From Fomitopsis serialis (taxonomy: Eukaryota > Basidiomycota > Agaricomycetes > Polyporales > Fomitopsidaceae): a DNA stretch of 33,798 bases. Below are positions 19,978 through 31,519 of this stretch, one piece after another. The stretch covers positions 1 through 33,798 of the forward strand of contig NW_025955380.1 in assembly GCF_022376445.1 (NCBI RefSeq), in the 5' to 3' direction. Position numbers and translations under genes: made by a program. Positions within the stretch are counted from its first letter, which is position 1. Each line of letters opens with the position of its first letter. The notes below the pieces were generated by a model. The model made no database searches. It was not told where the DNA came from and saw nothing but the letters and a program-made list of their open reading frames with translations.

Positions 19978-20097
19978 GGCGGCCATGGCCAGCATGCTCA
20001 CCAGCAGTTCTTCACTACTTTGCGGCTTCACCACCTCACGACCTCGCACACAAACCACTTTCACGACACTTCACGAACTCGAACCCGGGCCCGAACC

Positions 20098-20760
20098 ATG
20101 TCCCCATCTGTAAACTCCCCAGCACCGACCGCGAGCCGCGACGGCCGCGACGACGTCACCCAGAACAGCCAGAACAGCCAGAACAGCCAGAATGGCGAGA
20201 GCGAGTACCCCGAGCAGCTGCACGCCGGCGCAGTCGGGCTCGGCCCCGAATACGGGCGCGGCGTCGTAAGTTCTACACCCAGAACACTCCATGCAAACGC
20301 TAACACGAGGCGCGGAAACAGACGACCGGCGACAAGCTCTCAGGCTACAAAGACGAGCTCAAGGGCAAGGTCCTCCGCAAGCCCGACGTTGCGCAGCACG
20401 GGCACGACCTGCGCACGGGCGAGCTCAAGCGGCGGGAGCAGGCCCAGGATGACGACGGCGTACGTCCCAGTCCCCTCCGCCCCACACGCGCATTCGCATA
20501 TACTCACGCTCCTATTGCAGGGTCAGTTCGGGGTGGCGAGCAAGCCAGACGCGGACGTGCAGAGCGGCGACGGCGACGGCGACGGAGGGCGCCCGGACCT
20601 CCCGAAGAGCAACAGCAACCAGCGGACTGCGCAGCCGCCCAGCGTCGGGGACACCGCGCACCCGACGGAGCGCGGGCGGTACGAGCAGGCATCGAGCGTC
20701 GCGCCCGAGGGCGAAGCAACGAGCACGCCGGGCGAGCATGCGTACAAGAACATAGGCTGA
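20098..20760 (+). CDS. Small hydrophilic, disordered stress-type protein
   Basis: Three exons, 20098-20265, 20322-20459 and 20521-20760, are joined in phase 0 by introns of 56 and 61 nt and give 181 aa. The N-terminus has four NSQ repeats (CAGAACAGC in DNA). The middle, residues about 57-96, carries a charged segment (KLSGYKDELKGKVLRKPDVA, then HGHDLRTGELKRREQ). Its (D/E)xxKGK...GxxxxxGELKR pattern recalls short CsbD-like or basidiomycete stress-induced proteins. The C-terminal 80 residues are Gly/Asp/Pro/Ser-rich with a GDGDGDG run. There is no membrane segment or signal peptide. The likely role is as a soluble protectant or regulator under stress; this is inference from composition and promoter. 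Confidence 0.68.
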   Translation: MSPSVNSPAPTASRDGRDDVTQNSQNSQNSQNGESEYPEQLHAGAVGLGPEYGRGVVSSTPRTLHANANTRRGNRRPATSSQATKTSSRARSSASPTLRSTGTTCARASSSGGSRPRMTTAYVPVPSAPHAHSHILTLLLQGQFGVASKPDADVQSGDGDGDGGRPDLPKSNSNQRTAQPPSVGDTAHPTERGRYEQASSVAPEGEATSTPGEHAYKNIG

Positions 20761-22756
20761 GGGCCCGCCGGCGGGCGTACTGGACTTGTGTTTGCATTGG
20801 ATGCTGGATGGATGGAGGAACACGCGCGTTTGTATGATACAATATTCAGTATTGTAAGAGGGTGCTAATCGGATTGAGCTTTGGTTCATAACATTGATCG
20901 TGGATTTGGAGGGCGATTGTGACCGACGCACCCCTTCTGCAAGTCGCGCATACAGTGACATTTTCTCGCAGATGTCGTATCGTTGGATTGAAAGGAATGT
21001 CTGGTAATCTGTACATGTGCTTGAATGCACGGCCGACACTGCAGTATCGACGCGGACAGAGATATCCACGTACCCTCGCCGACTCCTGCGGTGGTATGAA
21101 TGGTCGCTTCGAAGCTTTCCAGATACAGTAGTGGATACGCCATTCAGCACTGAGTAGATCACCCCCTGCGGAGACCAAGCTTCAGTCGGACGAGCCTCGA
21201 GAAAGCATTGGCAGCAATCGACGAGTCGTCCTTGAACGGGGCGACGCCTGCCTCGAGTTCGGCATCTGTGTGAGGAGCAGGACGTCCCCTTCAAAGAAGC
21301 CGAGTCGACATGCATGCGCACATACGAAGAGCGTGAATTGTGAACCTTTCCGTAGAGATTCTGGGCACTGATAAAGCCAGAGCGGACGTCGACCATCGTC
21401 TGCGGCGCGAGGATTGCGACGACCTGTAGTCTGCGATGCAAATGCACAACCCAGCGTAGGAGGTAATGTAGGGCGTATGTACCAACGAGAGGACAAAAGT
21501 GCGAACGCCGACGGTATGTTTATGCTCTTCAAGCTAGGAGAGGCGGTGTCGGGACATCCGGTCGCGTTCGCTCGTTCGCATGGAGGGAATTCGAGGATGA
21601 GGCTAGCGCGTCGCACGCCATGAGGAAGGCTGTGGTGATGGTAAGCTCTACTGGCGTGTCTTGACGTCAACGGTTGCAAAGTAGATACAGAGGAAGTGTG
21701 GGGTGCCACGGGCCGGGCGGTCGTCTCGATGATGGCAAAGGCACGCGGGCCGGGTCCTACAACGAGGATAGTGCGTGGATGGGGAAGGCGATGGTCTCGG
21801 ACGCCAATCTCGGTGCGTTGACCAGGTGGATTCTTGAGATTCTGCACGGATCACTTAGACACCGTTGCAGCAAGGCTTCGTGTCTCCGCTTCAGCCGGAG
21901 GCTACGGCGTGCTGATCGTGTAGGTCGGTCAGGGATACTATCCGTCCTAGAGGTGCGGTGTACCGAGTTTCCTCGTCGGATAGCTCGCCCTCTTCGTCCT
22001 GGAATTGTCTTGAGCAGATAGGCCAGTGATGTCATATCTCTGTCTTTGAGAGACACCACGACAGCACGACTAGTACCGTTCGAGGTGTTTGCGTCAGAGG
22101 TGTGGAGTTTCGAGTCGTGGCAAGGAAGGTGAGTTCTCGCACGTCGTGTGTCGCTCGCGGGCTTGCGCGGCATCCCAGTGTGCAGAGCCTACGTGCATAT
22201 ACGCGCACAGAGGCACTGCACGTACGATGGCGTGTACGCTGTCCCAGCGCGTCGTCGTGTGTGCTGTCTTCGGCGGGCCAAAGCGAATTCCCTCATCTGC
22301 GCAGGTACAAATTCGATGAGTCACCCGATGAGAGGGCATCCGTGCAGCGAGAAACGCACATGCACGAAGTCCTGCACGCCACCTGTGAACCCATCTAAGG
22401 TAGTGAGCGAGGCGGGTGTCTCAGCATTGTCCCGCGTAGGCAGCCACACGTTTGTTGATTTCCTACGAAAGCCGTGGACACCGGCGGTTGCGCGAAGCAC
22501 AGGGCCCGTCCCGCCGATAGCCGAGCTCCGGTTCCTCCTGACCTGCGTGTGGCAGGAAGCCACTGCACATCTGTGCAATGGGATATATGGAGTCCAGATA
22601 GAGCTGTGAAAAGCGGATCGCGCCCAGAACTGGGTCGCCAAACCTTCCGTCTTGGTACTGATACTGAGTCTGTCCAGGCACGAGCTCGACGTCAGCTGGC
22701 TTATGGAAGAAGAAACGCAGCGGAGGAAACCACCTGCGTATATTCTGTTGGCGGAG
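20761..22756. other. No confident gene; several open frames
   Basis: Minus-strand frames at 21182-21847 (221 codons) and 21757-22173 (including SKLHTSDANTSNGTSRAVVV), and a plus-strand frame at 22148-22609, look partly protein-like. They overlap one another, lack starts or splice signals that connect them, and resemble no family I know. The minus-strand frame at 20512-21447 is largely antisense to the stress-type gene. Decayed genes are likely here. Confidence 0.3.
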
Positions 22757-24266
22757 TTACGCGTCGAACGCCATGGTCAGCTCGGCAGCATCGACGTCCG
22801 TCTGCGGAGGGGACTCCTCGTCAATAGACGATGCCGTCGCAGGTCGAGGTCTTTATACACAGCCGGCTGCCAGGCTGCCGGCAGGTCTTCACTGTTCGCA
22901 GTTGCAGTGTCGTCTTCGAATGGTGTGTGCTCCTTCCTCGCGCCAGCGGGCGAGAAGCCGACGAAATACGCGAGGCATCCGTTGACGCTAGCAGCAGTCG
23001 AGGTTGAGGTATAACTGCGTGCGCTCTTGCGCTGGCACCGAATCATAGCGACGTCTTGCGGTGAGACCGGGCTGCCGCCGTCGTTGGTTGATGTGCCGGC
23101 TGTCAAGCCAGGCGTGTTGATATCATCCGACTCGAGAAGCTCTACTGGGGTCGTCGCGGCGGTGGTCTTACGCGCTGCCCGGCGTGATCTGGCGACGTTG
23201 CAGAGAAATAATGAGATTGGCATCCGTGTCACTACCAAGTCGTACCAAGCGACACTTACCTTTTGAAGCACGCCCTAACATGCTTCTCCATGCCCTTCTT
23301 CGTGACCCACCGACTCTCCTTGCTGCACGAGGCAGCGATAATCGGCGAGCAGATCACCGTGCTGCCCAAGGATGTGCGAACCTTCGTGGCCCGCGAGGCA
23401 CGCTTGGTCCGGTCTTTCGCAGACTTGAGCTGGATACCTCCGCAACCGTTCCACGGGCAGACGTGGGTATCACTGCGGTCCAGGATGTCCGTGCCGCAGG
23501 GGTCTGCCAATAGGGAACTCCGGAGGGCCCCGCTCGTTGAAGCCACCCGAGTTCTACGTTGCCCGATGTTACAGGTGAATGACTCATCTCCAAGGGCCCG
23601 ACCATCACTATGTTCCGCTGGACCTCGCGCCGCTGGGGCCTGGCGGCGAAGCGGCGGTCGCTTGATCGTTCACCAAGCCCTGTGGCCCTTGATCAGGCTG
23701 TGGCACTCAAAGTTAGAAGAAATTTCGAGGACTCACCGGCTATACAACGCGTCGATTGCCGTAGCCCGACCGGCTGCAGACGTCGACGCCTGCATGGGTG
23801 TCGGTTTTACCATTGGTGCCGGAGCATGGGTTCGCGTACGTTCCAGAAGCTGTCGAGGACCAGTCAGTTCTGCCCCTTGGGAGAAAGCGGTGTGCCACTC
23901 ACCTTCTCTCGCTGGGGTCTACGTAGGCGCCCGAGTTCATAGGCACCGGAAGCACAAAGAGCTGCGGAGTTGAGGGTGGCGTTGAGGCCACAGGGCGAGG
24001 AGGATATGGTTGGTATCGCTGTGGAGGGCCACGACGCGATCGCGTGGCAAGATGGGGTGTGGAAGCCGGCCGGCCTGCAGGAGGATTCGGAGGAACAGTG
24101 GCCACTTGGGGTATGGAGGTCGGCGGTGGTGGAACCTCCAGTGGGTGTTGGTGCTGAAGGGCACTGAGATGTGGACGTCAAGTTTGCCACTCCGAGCTCA
24201 ACAAAGCGTACAAAAGACATACCCATAAGAGTTGTTAGCAGTGTTGGTAACATGCGTGGGGTTCAT
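22757..24266 (-). pseudogene. Decaying paralogue of the C2H2 zinc-finger gene
   Basis: It is collinear with the intact gene at 25867-28150. The start is MNPTHVTNTANN at 24266, intron 1 is 59 nt (24222-24164), a Pro-rich exon 2 runs 24163-23903, intron 2 is 53 nt, then a Pro-rich exon 3, a basic segment, the finger region (about 23600-23260), an intron starting GTAAGT, and an acidic exon with VDAAELTMAFDA ending at a stop at 22757. The intact copy reads DIDDAEFRVALEAY there and continues for about 160 residues. Frames do not join cleanly around exon 3 (about 23851) or before the fingers, and another shift separates GARKEHTPFEDD from the last block. In finger 1 the second Cys and both His are replaced, and finger 2 keeps CPWNGC but lacks its His pair. 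Finger 3 keeps EKHVRAC. Probably non-functional. Confidence 0.62.
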
Positions 24267-24485
24267 GTTTCGATAGATAGATGGAGGTTATGGTTGGCTT
24301 TGTGGAGGCCCGATGGATGCGTTGGTTAGAAGGAATGGTATCGCATACAGACAACGGCACAGTGCAGAATGAACAGTAGGAGTACGACATCGTACTGAAT
24401 GGCGAGAGGGCAGATGAAACCACATGTCGGGCGGTAGTCAGTGGCGAGGGTGATTTCAATGTGGGCGAAGAGATGGAGGAAGGGG

Positions 24486-24493
24486 TATTTATA
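24486..24493 (-). promoter_or_regulatory. TATA box upstream of the zinc-finger paralogue
   Basis: TATAAATA on the minus strand lies about 220 nt before the start codon at 24266, embedded in GGGTATAAATACCCC. It looks like a preserved core promoter even though the gene body is damaged. Confidence 0.45.
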
Positions 24494-25866
24494 CCCTCAG
24501 GCAGTCTGCATGCAAGCGCAGGCGGTCCTGTGGACAAAGTCCGGAGAACAATGCCGGTAGAATAGTCAAAGCCATGCATGAGGCATACGAGTCGTTGTCC
24601 AGAGCAGGTTGTATTGTTATGCGCCGAGATGCTAAGCACGAGAGGCCGTTCAGTGGCTCTTTGTCCGACGGGACTACTCCCGTATCCGTCACCTCGCTGT
24701 CGTGCTCAAAGGTAGCCCAGAAGGTATGATATCGCAGTTGTTGCGCGATAGGATTGTTCGGGAACTATCGCAGTAACGTCGTAGATTCGCATTAGCCTTG
24801 CAGTTGTCATGGGCTGACTGGTGGTACACAGTACTAGTATAGCCTACGTGCGCCGCGCGGCCTCCCAGATGACATGTGTCACACACACATTGCAGGCCCA
24901 ATAGTGATGAAGTTCGAAAGTAGCAAGGAGAGCAGGTATAGTCTGCAGCAGAATGGAACGGAAGACAACCTTGGACCAAGCGAGTCGCTGACGAGGAGGT
25001 CGAGGAGGCACAGACGCCCGCGTAGATCTGGCGTAGATGAAAGATCGCTGCCCGATCTTTCAGCCACAGACGCGTCTGGCGAGGCGCCACAGGCCCGGGC
25101 CAGTGCGAATGGCGCTCTGTGATGAATGGCACTCGGACGCGTCGCATCCTGTCGCAACTAGTGACGGTTATGAAGGCAGAGCGAAGCGAGGCGTGACCGA
25201 ACTTTTTGACTACTATGAATGACAAAAATCCCGTAAAGAGCGATGGCATAGCGGTCATCCGACTCGGCCCGGGACGTTATTGACAGGGCTTGCGAGCACC
25301 TTCGACGGCGAAAGTGTGGCTTCCGAGTCCTCAAATTTCACTGAAAAGTTGTTGAGGACGCTGCCTTCGAGTCCAGCATGCTTCAAATCGATCCGCATCA
25401 GACTACAGGTCTTGTTGACGCCTCAGTACTGGCAATCCTTCCGGCTGCCAAAGGCGGTCGCGGTGTCGACTCTGCATTGAACTCAGACATTGTGCATGTC
25501 GCAGATTCAAGGATCGAAGCAGATCAAGCAGAATATATTTCGATTAGATGCAATCTAGCATAGACTCGGAAAGCGTACAACATTGGTCAACATTTGCGCA
25601 GCAACGACGGCAACAGAAAGACACACTATGAATGCGATGGGATGGACTCGGGTAAGTAGAATGCGAGGGTATCGTCAAGCAAGGGTATCAGTGTGTACGT
25701 AAGAGTTCCAGGAGAGCTGAATGTGTAACAACAATACAAAGACGATGGCGTGGATATGCAAGCAAGCAGGTTAAAACAACCAGAAATACAACGCAAGATG
25801 AACAACTCAACAGGGGAAATGCCTGACCACCTCGGTCGAAAGCGTGGACACGGCCATTCTATGGAG
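24494..25866. other. Spacer between zinc-finger paralogues
   Basis: An 82-codon plus-strand frame at 24874-25122 contains a basic stretch (LTRRSRRHRRPRRSG) and an acidic tail, and could be a small protein. Minus-strand frames over the same DNA are equally open. Nothing is recognised. Confidence 0.3.
25038..25062. repeat. Perfect 10-bp hairpin
   Basis: TGAAAGATCG and CGATCTTTCA are separated by CTGCC. The stem is perfect and compact. There is no poly-T tract to suggest an RNA terminator. Confidence 0.7.
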
Positions 25867-28150
25867 TCAAAACACGATGACAGGGACCGTCGACGGGCCA
25901 CCGGAAGGAGCCTCCGTCACGTCCGTGGCCGGAGGCTGCGGAAGGCCCATCCCGAGCAAGAAATCATCGAACGACAACTCACTTCCTTCACTCCCGTCCC
26001 ACCAATTCGAGTCAACAGCAAGAGGTGCGTCAAACGCAAGGAGGTCGTCGAGGAAGTGCGCAATGGGGTCCGGGGCATCAATCGGCTCTGAGTCCCATGG
26101 GACATCGCTCGGTGCGACGTTCTCCTTGTTCGCCTCGCTCAGAGTTGGAGGTTCAGTAGGAGCCGGTTGGGAGGCTACCGGTGCGTTGGCGACACTGATG
26201 TCCGGGGAGCAGGGCGGCTTATCCTGAGAGACGACATTGCCTTCACCGCAACGTTCCAGGATGGTATTGGCTGCGTTCTGTTCGAGCTGGAAGGAGTACG
26301 CCTCAAGAGCTACACGGAACTCGGCATCGTCGATGTCCGCGAATGGGTCGAACTGCTCGTCGAAGACGGCCGGGGCTGCAGCACCGTTACTTGCGGGTGA
26401 GCCCAGTGGTACAGGGAGAATAGTATTGTCGTCCTCAGCACCGGGGAATCCCGCAGGCGATGTCGAACGGGCGTTGAAAGTGTGCTCGTAGCCTGCCTGC
26501 GACTCGTTCTCGGGGTCTTCTGGCTCGGAGCTCGCGTCGTCTGGGAGGGCCGCATGCTCCCTCCTCGTACCGTCGGGCCCAAACTCGACGAAAACCCAGC
26601 AACATTGAGTGGACCGCGCAGGGTTGACTGCGTTTGCTGAGCCGACAATGTGGTCCTGCGAGTTCTCGTCGGGCAGTTGATCTGCGGCCGCATGCGGCGA
26701 CGAAGACGGGCTGCCCCCATGGCCGGATGCCGTATTCTCGACGCGGTGATGCGCTGTCAGGATAGCATCATCATCGATGCATCCTGCTGTGGGCACCGCG
26801 AAGGAAGCGTTGCGGAACCGTAAACTCGGGGACCCGGGCTGTCGTGCCCTAGGGCGAGGCACTGGCTTCTTCCCTGTCAGTCTACGGTGAACACGGATTA
26901 GCATCTGTATCGCAAAAATATGAACGGTTCACTCACTTCTTAAGGCAGTCAGCCACATGCCTCCTCATGCTGCGGTTCGCCCACGAAACCTCCCGGCGGC
27001 AGACTAGGCAACGGTACGTCGCGAAGGACCCGTGGCGCTCCAGGATATGACGCAGGCGCGTCTGTTCGTCTGGCCGCGTCTCGGGATCTTTCAAATGGAT
27101 CCTGCATTCCGGCCATGGGCAGAACCGAGGGTCGGGATTGTCGAGGATTTGCGTGCCATTCCTGGCACAGTGAACGGTGTTCAGGTGTTCCTTGACACCC
27201 TCCATGGTTGCAGTGATTATGGTAGTGCATCTTCCAATCCCGCAGGGAAACGGATGCGCGTCCTGGATGACCTGCATATGTGCTGAGACATCGTCGGCGG
27301 GCTTGGTGGTCCCATATTGCGGTGAAGCGGGAGCCGGCCCAGAAGGGGTGGATAGCGCTGTCCCGTCAGGGACACTTGGCTGGGGTTGTACGCGCCTGCG
27401 CTTTGCTGGGCGTTGTCCAGACCTAGATCTTGGGTCGACGACAGGTCGGCCGACAGGGACGGGAGGACCGACGGCCACAGACGTTGAAGGGCCCGTGGCC
27501 TGGGAAGCCACTCCACGGGGCATGGCAACTGGCGGCCACGACTGTGCGGTGAAGACTGGCGGTAATGAAGATGCGGGTAAATGGTGTGACCTGTTGTCCA
27601 TCAGCCAGGCCCGTAATACCGTCAAGAGACCTCGAAAACGAAGACTTACTGGACATAACCAGGGCTTATTCTCCTGGACCCGCCAGCTACCGGAGTCGAC
27701 GACTGTGTGGGCAGTGGCACCGCTCGGGGCATCGGCATCGCAGGCCACGGAGTGAACGGTTGGTTTCCGCTCCAGAAACTGTTCGATTCCAGTCAGGTCA
27801 GAAAATTCGTGACAAGCAATCATCAACTCACGGATCGGTGGCTGCTGCTCCGAAGGCTAGGGGCGGCGTGGGGACATGTGGGCGGGGATCGAACTGGCGA
27901 TGCTGTGACGTCGGGAGGGCGCCGTATTGTCGTGCATCTGGAGGATAGGCTCTGAACGTGAAGGGAGCTGGAGGTACCAAGTGCTGCGCCGATGTGGGGT
28001 ACATGGGGATAGGAGGGCGAGGGAGAAGCGGATGGTGCAAGCGTTGAGGGCCACTGCACGGTTGTGGTTCAAGTCAGGTCCGCCACTCGGTCAAAGCGTC
28101 ACAAAGACTTACTATCCGTTGTAAGTGTTATTGGTCATGTCGGGGTTCAT
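25867..28150 (-). CDS. C2H2 zinc-finger protein, probable transcription factor
   Basis: Five exons on the minus strand, 28150-28113, 28053-27832, 27778-27650, 27590-26937 and 26881-25867, have introns of 53-59 nt and matching phases, giving 685 aa. Residues 1-240 are Pro-rich and disordered, with a basic PAKRRRVQ signal at 191-198. Three finger-like motifs follow: C246-x4-C251 with H265-x4-H270, C287-x4-C292 with H311-x4-H316, and C324-x2-C327 with H341-x3-C345. The last acceptor follows a CTAAT branch site. The C-terminal half is acidic and disordered and ends with clusters like a transactivation domain (DPFADIDDAEF, LDDLLAFDA, ELSFDDFLLGMGLP). Nuclear DNA binding is inferred; targets are unknown. 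A decayed tandem paralogue lies 1.6 kb downstream in the same orientation. Confidence 0.78.
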
Positions 28151-29466
28151 TGTTGCTTTGTATGAGGGGGCGACTTCGCAGTTCGGAGGGATAGTAAGTG
28201 GTGGTCGGAGAGTGAGGAACAGCCACGCGTACGGAGGGCTTATTAAGGGCGGGCCACCAGGGGACTGGGTCTGAATGTGGCGCGCGAAATCCAGCACGTC
28301 CTGAGGCCACACGTCGCGTGACCGTGTCACATCGCGCGGGGGCCCTCTCGTCATTTCAATCCTCGCCACACCGAGGCTCCCGTCTGCTCTGGATATGAAG
28401 TTGCCTTGAGCGACCCCGAGCGTCAGCAATCAACTACACAGCCTCGATGCGTAGAGGTGTACGGTTGTATTCGATCCAAGCTGCCTTCGAGCGAGGTTTG
28501 TGGCTGACGCTCCTGATGATGGCCATTCTGACAACGGTGGTGAATGACATATGTCGCGCCAGAATAATAAGGATTGACACCAAACCAGCAAGAGCGAAGA
28601 ACAGTCTGCTCAACTTCTAAGTGATTAGACATTGTATTTGACGTTCACTCACGTTTACAGCGACCGGCCTGCATAGCGGCTCACATAGCCACCACAAAAC
28701 AGCCACTCCAGTCGATCCCGCAGAGTGCCCTCTATGTGTCGTGCCACCTTGTACTTTCATTCGCGGCCTTCGATCCTGAGAGGAATTGGCTACGGTATCT
28801 TATCAAACCGCGTAGCCACAGAGGTCTGCGATGGGCTGCTTGAACGGGAGAACACGCAGATGTATACGTGAGTGACGTTCCTACAACACAGATCGGCTAG
28901 TGACCACTCACCAGTACTATATGACACATATTCGACACTGAGGTACTTAGACTATATGCGTTATCCGAACTGTAATACTTCGAATCTGTAAGGAATCGGG
29001 GAAGTCAGGCATATACCAAGTTGGCGATGCATCGAAGAACCATTGATAATGTACGTTCGCGGGCAGCTCTCTGACATCGAGGCCGCGTCTTGGTACACAG
29101 ACCAGTCTCGCATCTCGCATTCGGTATGTCGCTTCCAAACTTGCCCTGGATGATGGAATGTCACGATCATAATTGACCACGTTGAACTGTTCAACATACT
29201 GTGTGTATCCGACAGCTACATTCGAGTAGCGTCATACTGGCACTGGGACAATGCTGTGGTCGACTGCTGCGATCGAGGTTATAGCAATGGGGTGTTGTCA
29301 TGATGTCCTCGGGCTTCAGATCAGTACAGCTCTAAAGAGAGATCTCGACCGACTACTATGAACAACCTCTCCGCACGATTCGCTGGAGCGCTGCAAATGC
29401 CGCGCTGTTTGGAAAGCATTGTGATGTCACGCTTACCGAAGTTCATGGTGGGCTCGGAGGCGCGAA
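28151..29466. other. Intergenic, no gene seen
   Basis: The left end is the promoter region of the zinc-finger gene, with a TTAATAAG element on the minus strand near 28240 as a weak TATA candidate. The rest shows only short frames without motifs. Confidence 0.4.
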
Positions 29467-29511
29467 CTATCTGTAGACTACGCTATGATTTTAGCGTAGT
29501 CCACCAGATAG
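29467..29511. repeat. Imperfect inverted repeat (hairpin)
   Basis: The left arm CTATCTGTAGACTACGCTA faces the right arm TAGCGTAGTCCACCAGATAG across TGATTT. The central stem GACTACGCTA/TAGCGTAGTC is perfect, and the outer CTATCTG/CAGATAG is perfect after a small internal mismatch. Confidence 0.75.
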
Positions 29512-30400
29512 ACCGCGTTTCCCGCGACCGAGGATATAGGATGGCGTCAAGGACGCGATATCAGTGACGATCGCCGCCGAATGCGTCCAGGTGCAGACGT
29601 CTGCTCAGCCGAAGTCGCATTCGGACGGGGCAGCCAGGAGCAGAGTAGCAGATGATCCCGACCATGTAGAACGACTGTGTCGATGTGTACGTTGCGCATT
29701 GCTCCATAGATCATCGCTGAAAGCACACCTAAATGAAAGGGATAAGGTACCAGTGGACAAACTTCTCTCCGGATACTTGGAGAACTTCCTTGACCTGCTC
29801 GTCCGTTCCTATTTCTGTCTCAGATGTTTGTGGCGACTTTGTAAGCTGTATTGCTCGGAGATTTTGATACGGGCTTACATCTTGTATTGTAAGATCTGCC
29901 TGTATGCGACCGGATAGCCAGAATCTAGCCACGAGCAAAATGATACTGTTAAATGATCGCGTCGAATTCAGTCTCACCATACTTGAATTCGGGTCTCTTT
30001 GCATACGCTCGAGTTCGATTCAGATCGGATAGGTGTAGCAGTGATGCACGAGAATGATACATGATGCTTCCTTGAACACCATTGCTGTGAGCGGAGACGC
30101 CAACTCTAGAGGTCCGTAAGTGTTACAACAGTTGTACCAAGAATGAGAGGTAGAGCCGTTAATAGACGCGTCCTTGAGATATCTCTTGTGACGCTCATGA
30201 AGAGGTCATGCTCGCTCGCGCCATCTCGAGGATACTGCTGCGTAATCAGTCGCCTAGAGGGACCGATCGCGAGTCAGACAAAATATGCCACTGCACAAAG
30301 AGGCAGGTACATACACTTCGTCGCCAAAATCGCATCTCTCTCGCGCCTCTCGGTCATGACTTGCCACCCAGCCTCCAGGAGCCCGACGGTCCCCTCCGGC
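29512..30400. other. No gene seen
   Basis: There are short frames only. A 117-codon plus-strand frame at 29564-29917 has a Cys/Leu-rich end (FLDLLVRSYFCLRCLWRLCK) but no start context or family. Confidence 0.35.
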
Positions 30401-30411
30401 GTTCGTACCTA

Positions 30412-30655
30412 TAAGCTTGTCAAAGGCCTGCTTTCCTCGGGACGAGACAGCTTGACGCGATTGTCAATCTCGAACCTGCTCGAGATCAACGACACGAGTG
30501 CCGGGCGGGCGCCGAGTGAGCTGAGTTAACAGCGCGGGATGAGGCGCAGAGTAGGGTAATACTATCCAAGGAGCCATGAAAAGCACGCTCATTATGTACG
30601 GGTAGGATGAGACGTACCGGCAGCATAAACCCAAACTAATAGATAAGGTGGTTGT
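30412..30655 (-). pseudogene. Possible 3' exon of an unrecognised minus-strand gene
   Basis: A GTACGT donor at about 30616 and a TTAACTCAG acceptor at about 30526 would be followed by a 36-codon frame (SLGARPALVSLISSRFEID, then NRVKLSRPEE) ending at 30412. The exon vaguely recalls the last segment of fungal membrane proteins (LISRF.I..R), but too little is present. Upstream exons were not found. Confidence 0.2.
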
Positions 30656-31500
30656 CACGCCCGGGTCGTACGTCTGCACCTGCGATTCGGTCATGCGAGC
30701 TCAGCGATCCCATCCTAGTATATGCGTGCGGATACAATTCAGTTTTTTGAATCCAGCGAGAACGATGTACGTTGTCCTGACCTGTCGTCTTCAGGCACAC
30801 CGTCAGCGAGCTTCGTCTCTTTGAGTGGATGCCCACCGTACCGTCCTAACATCGCATTCGCGCGATGTTTGAGTCTCGGCAGACAACAGTAATTTAGTGT
30901 CCTTCAAGGCGATTTCTGGACGCGCGAGGTAAAATTCCGACCGAGATTGAGTGTGACTTCGAGGCGTTGCATTGCAGCTCACCGAGCCCCGTCGCGGGCG
31001 GCAGCCAAGCGGCGTCGGTCGACCGGCGCCTCCTCCTCGACACGGTGCACGTGGCTCTCGCCCTCCCGCCGAGGCGACTCAGAGTCACTGGCAGCCCAGT
31101 GTACATCACTGTAAGTACGCACTCTCAGTCGCAAGCTGAGCTTTGCACACATCATCTGGGTCGGACGATCCGACGAAGGAACAGGTCTCCGCCACGGGAG
31201 CACAATTATGCTCGACGGGGCGCTAGGCTAGGCTGATTTGCCGTCAGCGGCCGGTGCAACTTACGCCTCCGGATTGTAACTTTAAGTACTGTATATCGCA
31301 GTCGGGCTCGGCTCACGCATACGATTCGGGCTGGAAAGATCTGCTAACTGATACTCTGCTCTCTGTTTGCCTGGAAGTAGGTACCAAACGGATGCGATGA
31401 TAGCAAGTCAACGGTGTCCATTCCTTGAGAGGGGCGAGGATCTCTCATAAGAAACCTCAAAGTGACAGGACAGGGCAGTACGTGTTATTTAACTGACCAA
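30656..31500. other. No gene seen
   Basis: Near 30960-31130 both strands are open and GC-rich; neither frame resembles a known protein. Confidence 0.35.
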
Positions 31501-31519
31501 GCGCAGTCCTCGACGTTAT

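Noticed and set aside
20512..21447. 311-codon minus-strand frame
   Set aside because: About one third is antisense to the three-exon stress-type gene; the remainder has no start, splice support or recognisable motif.
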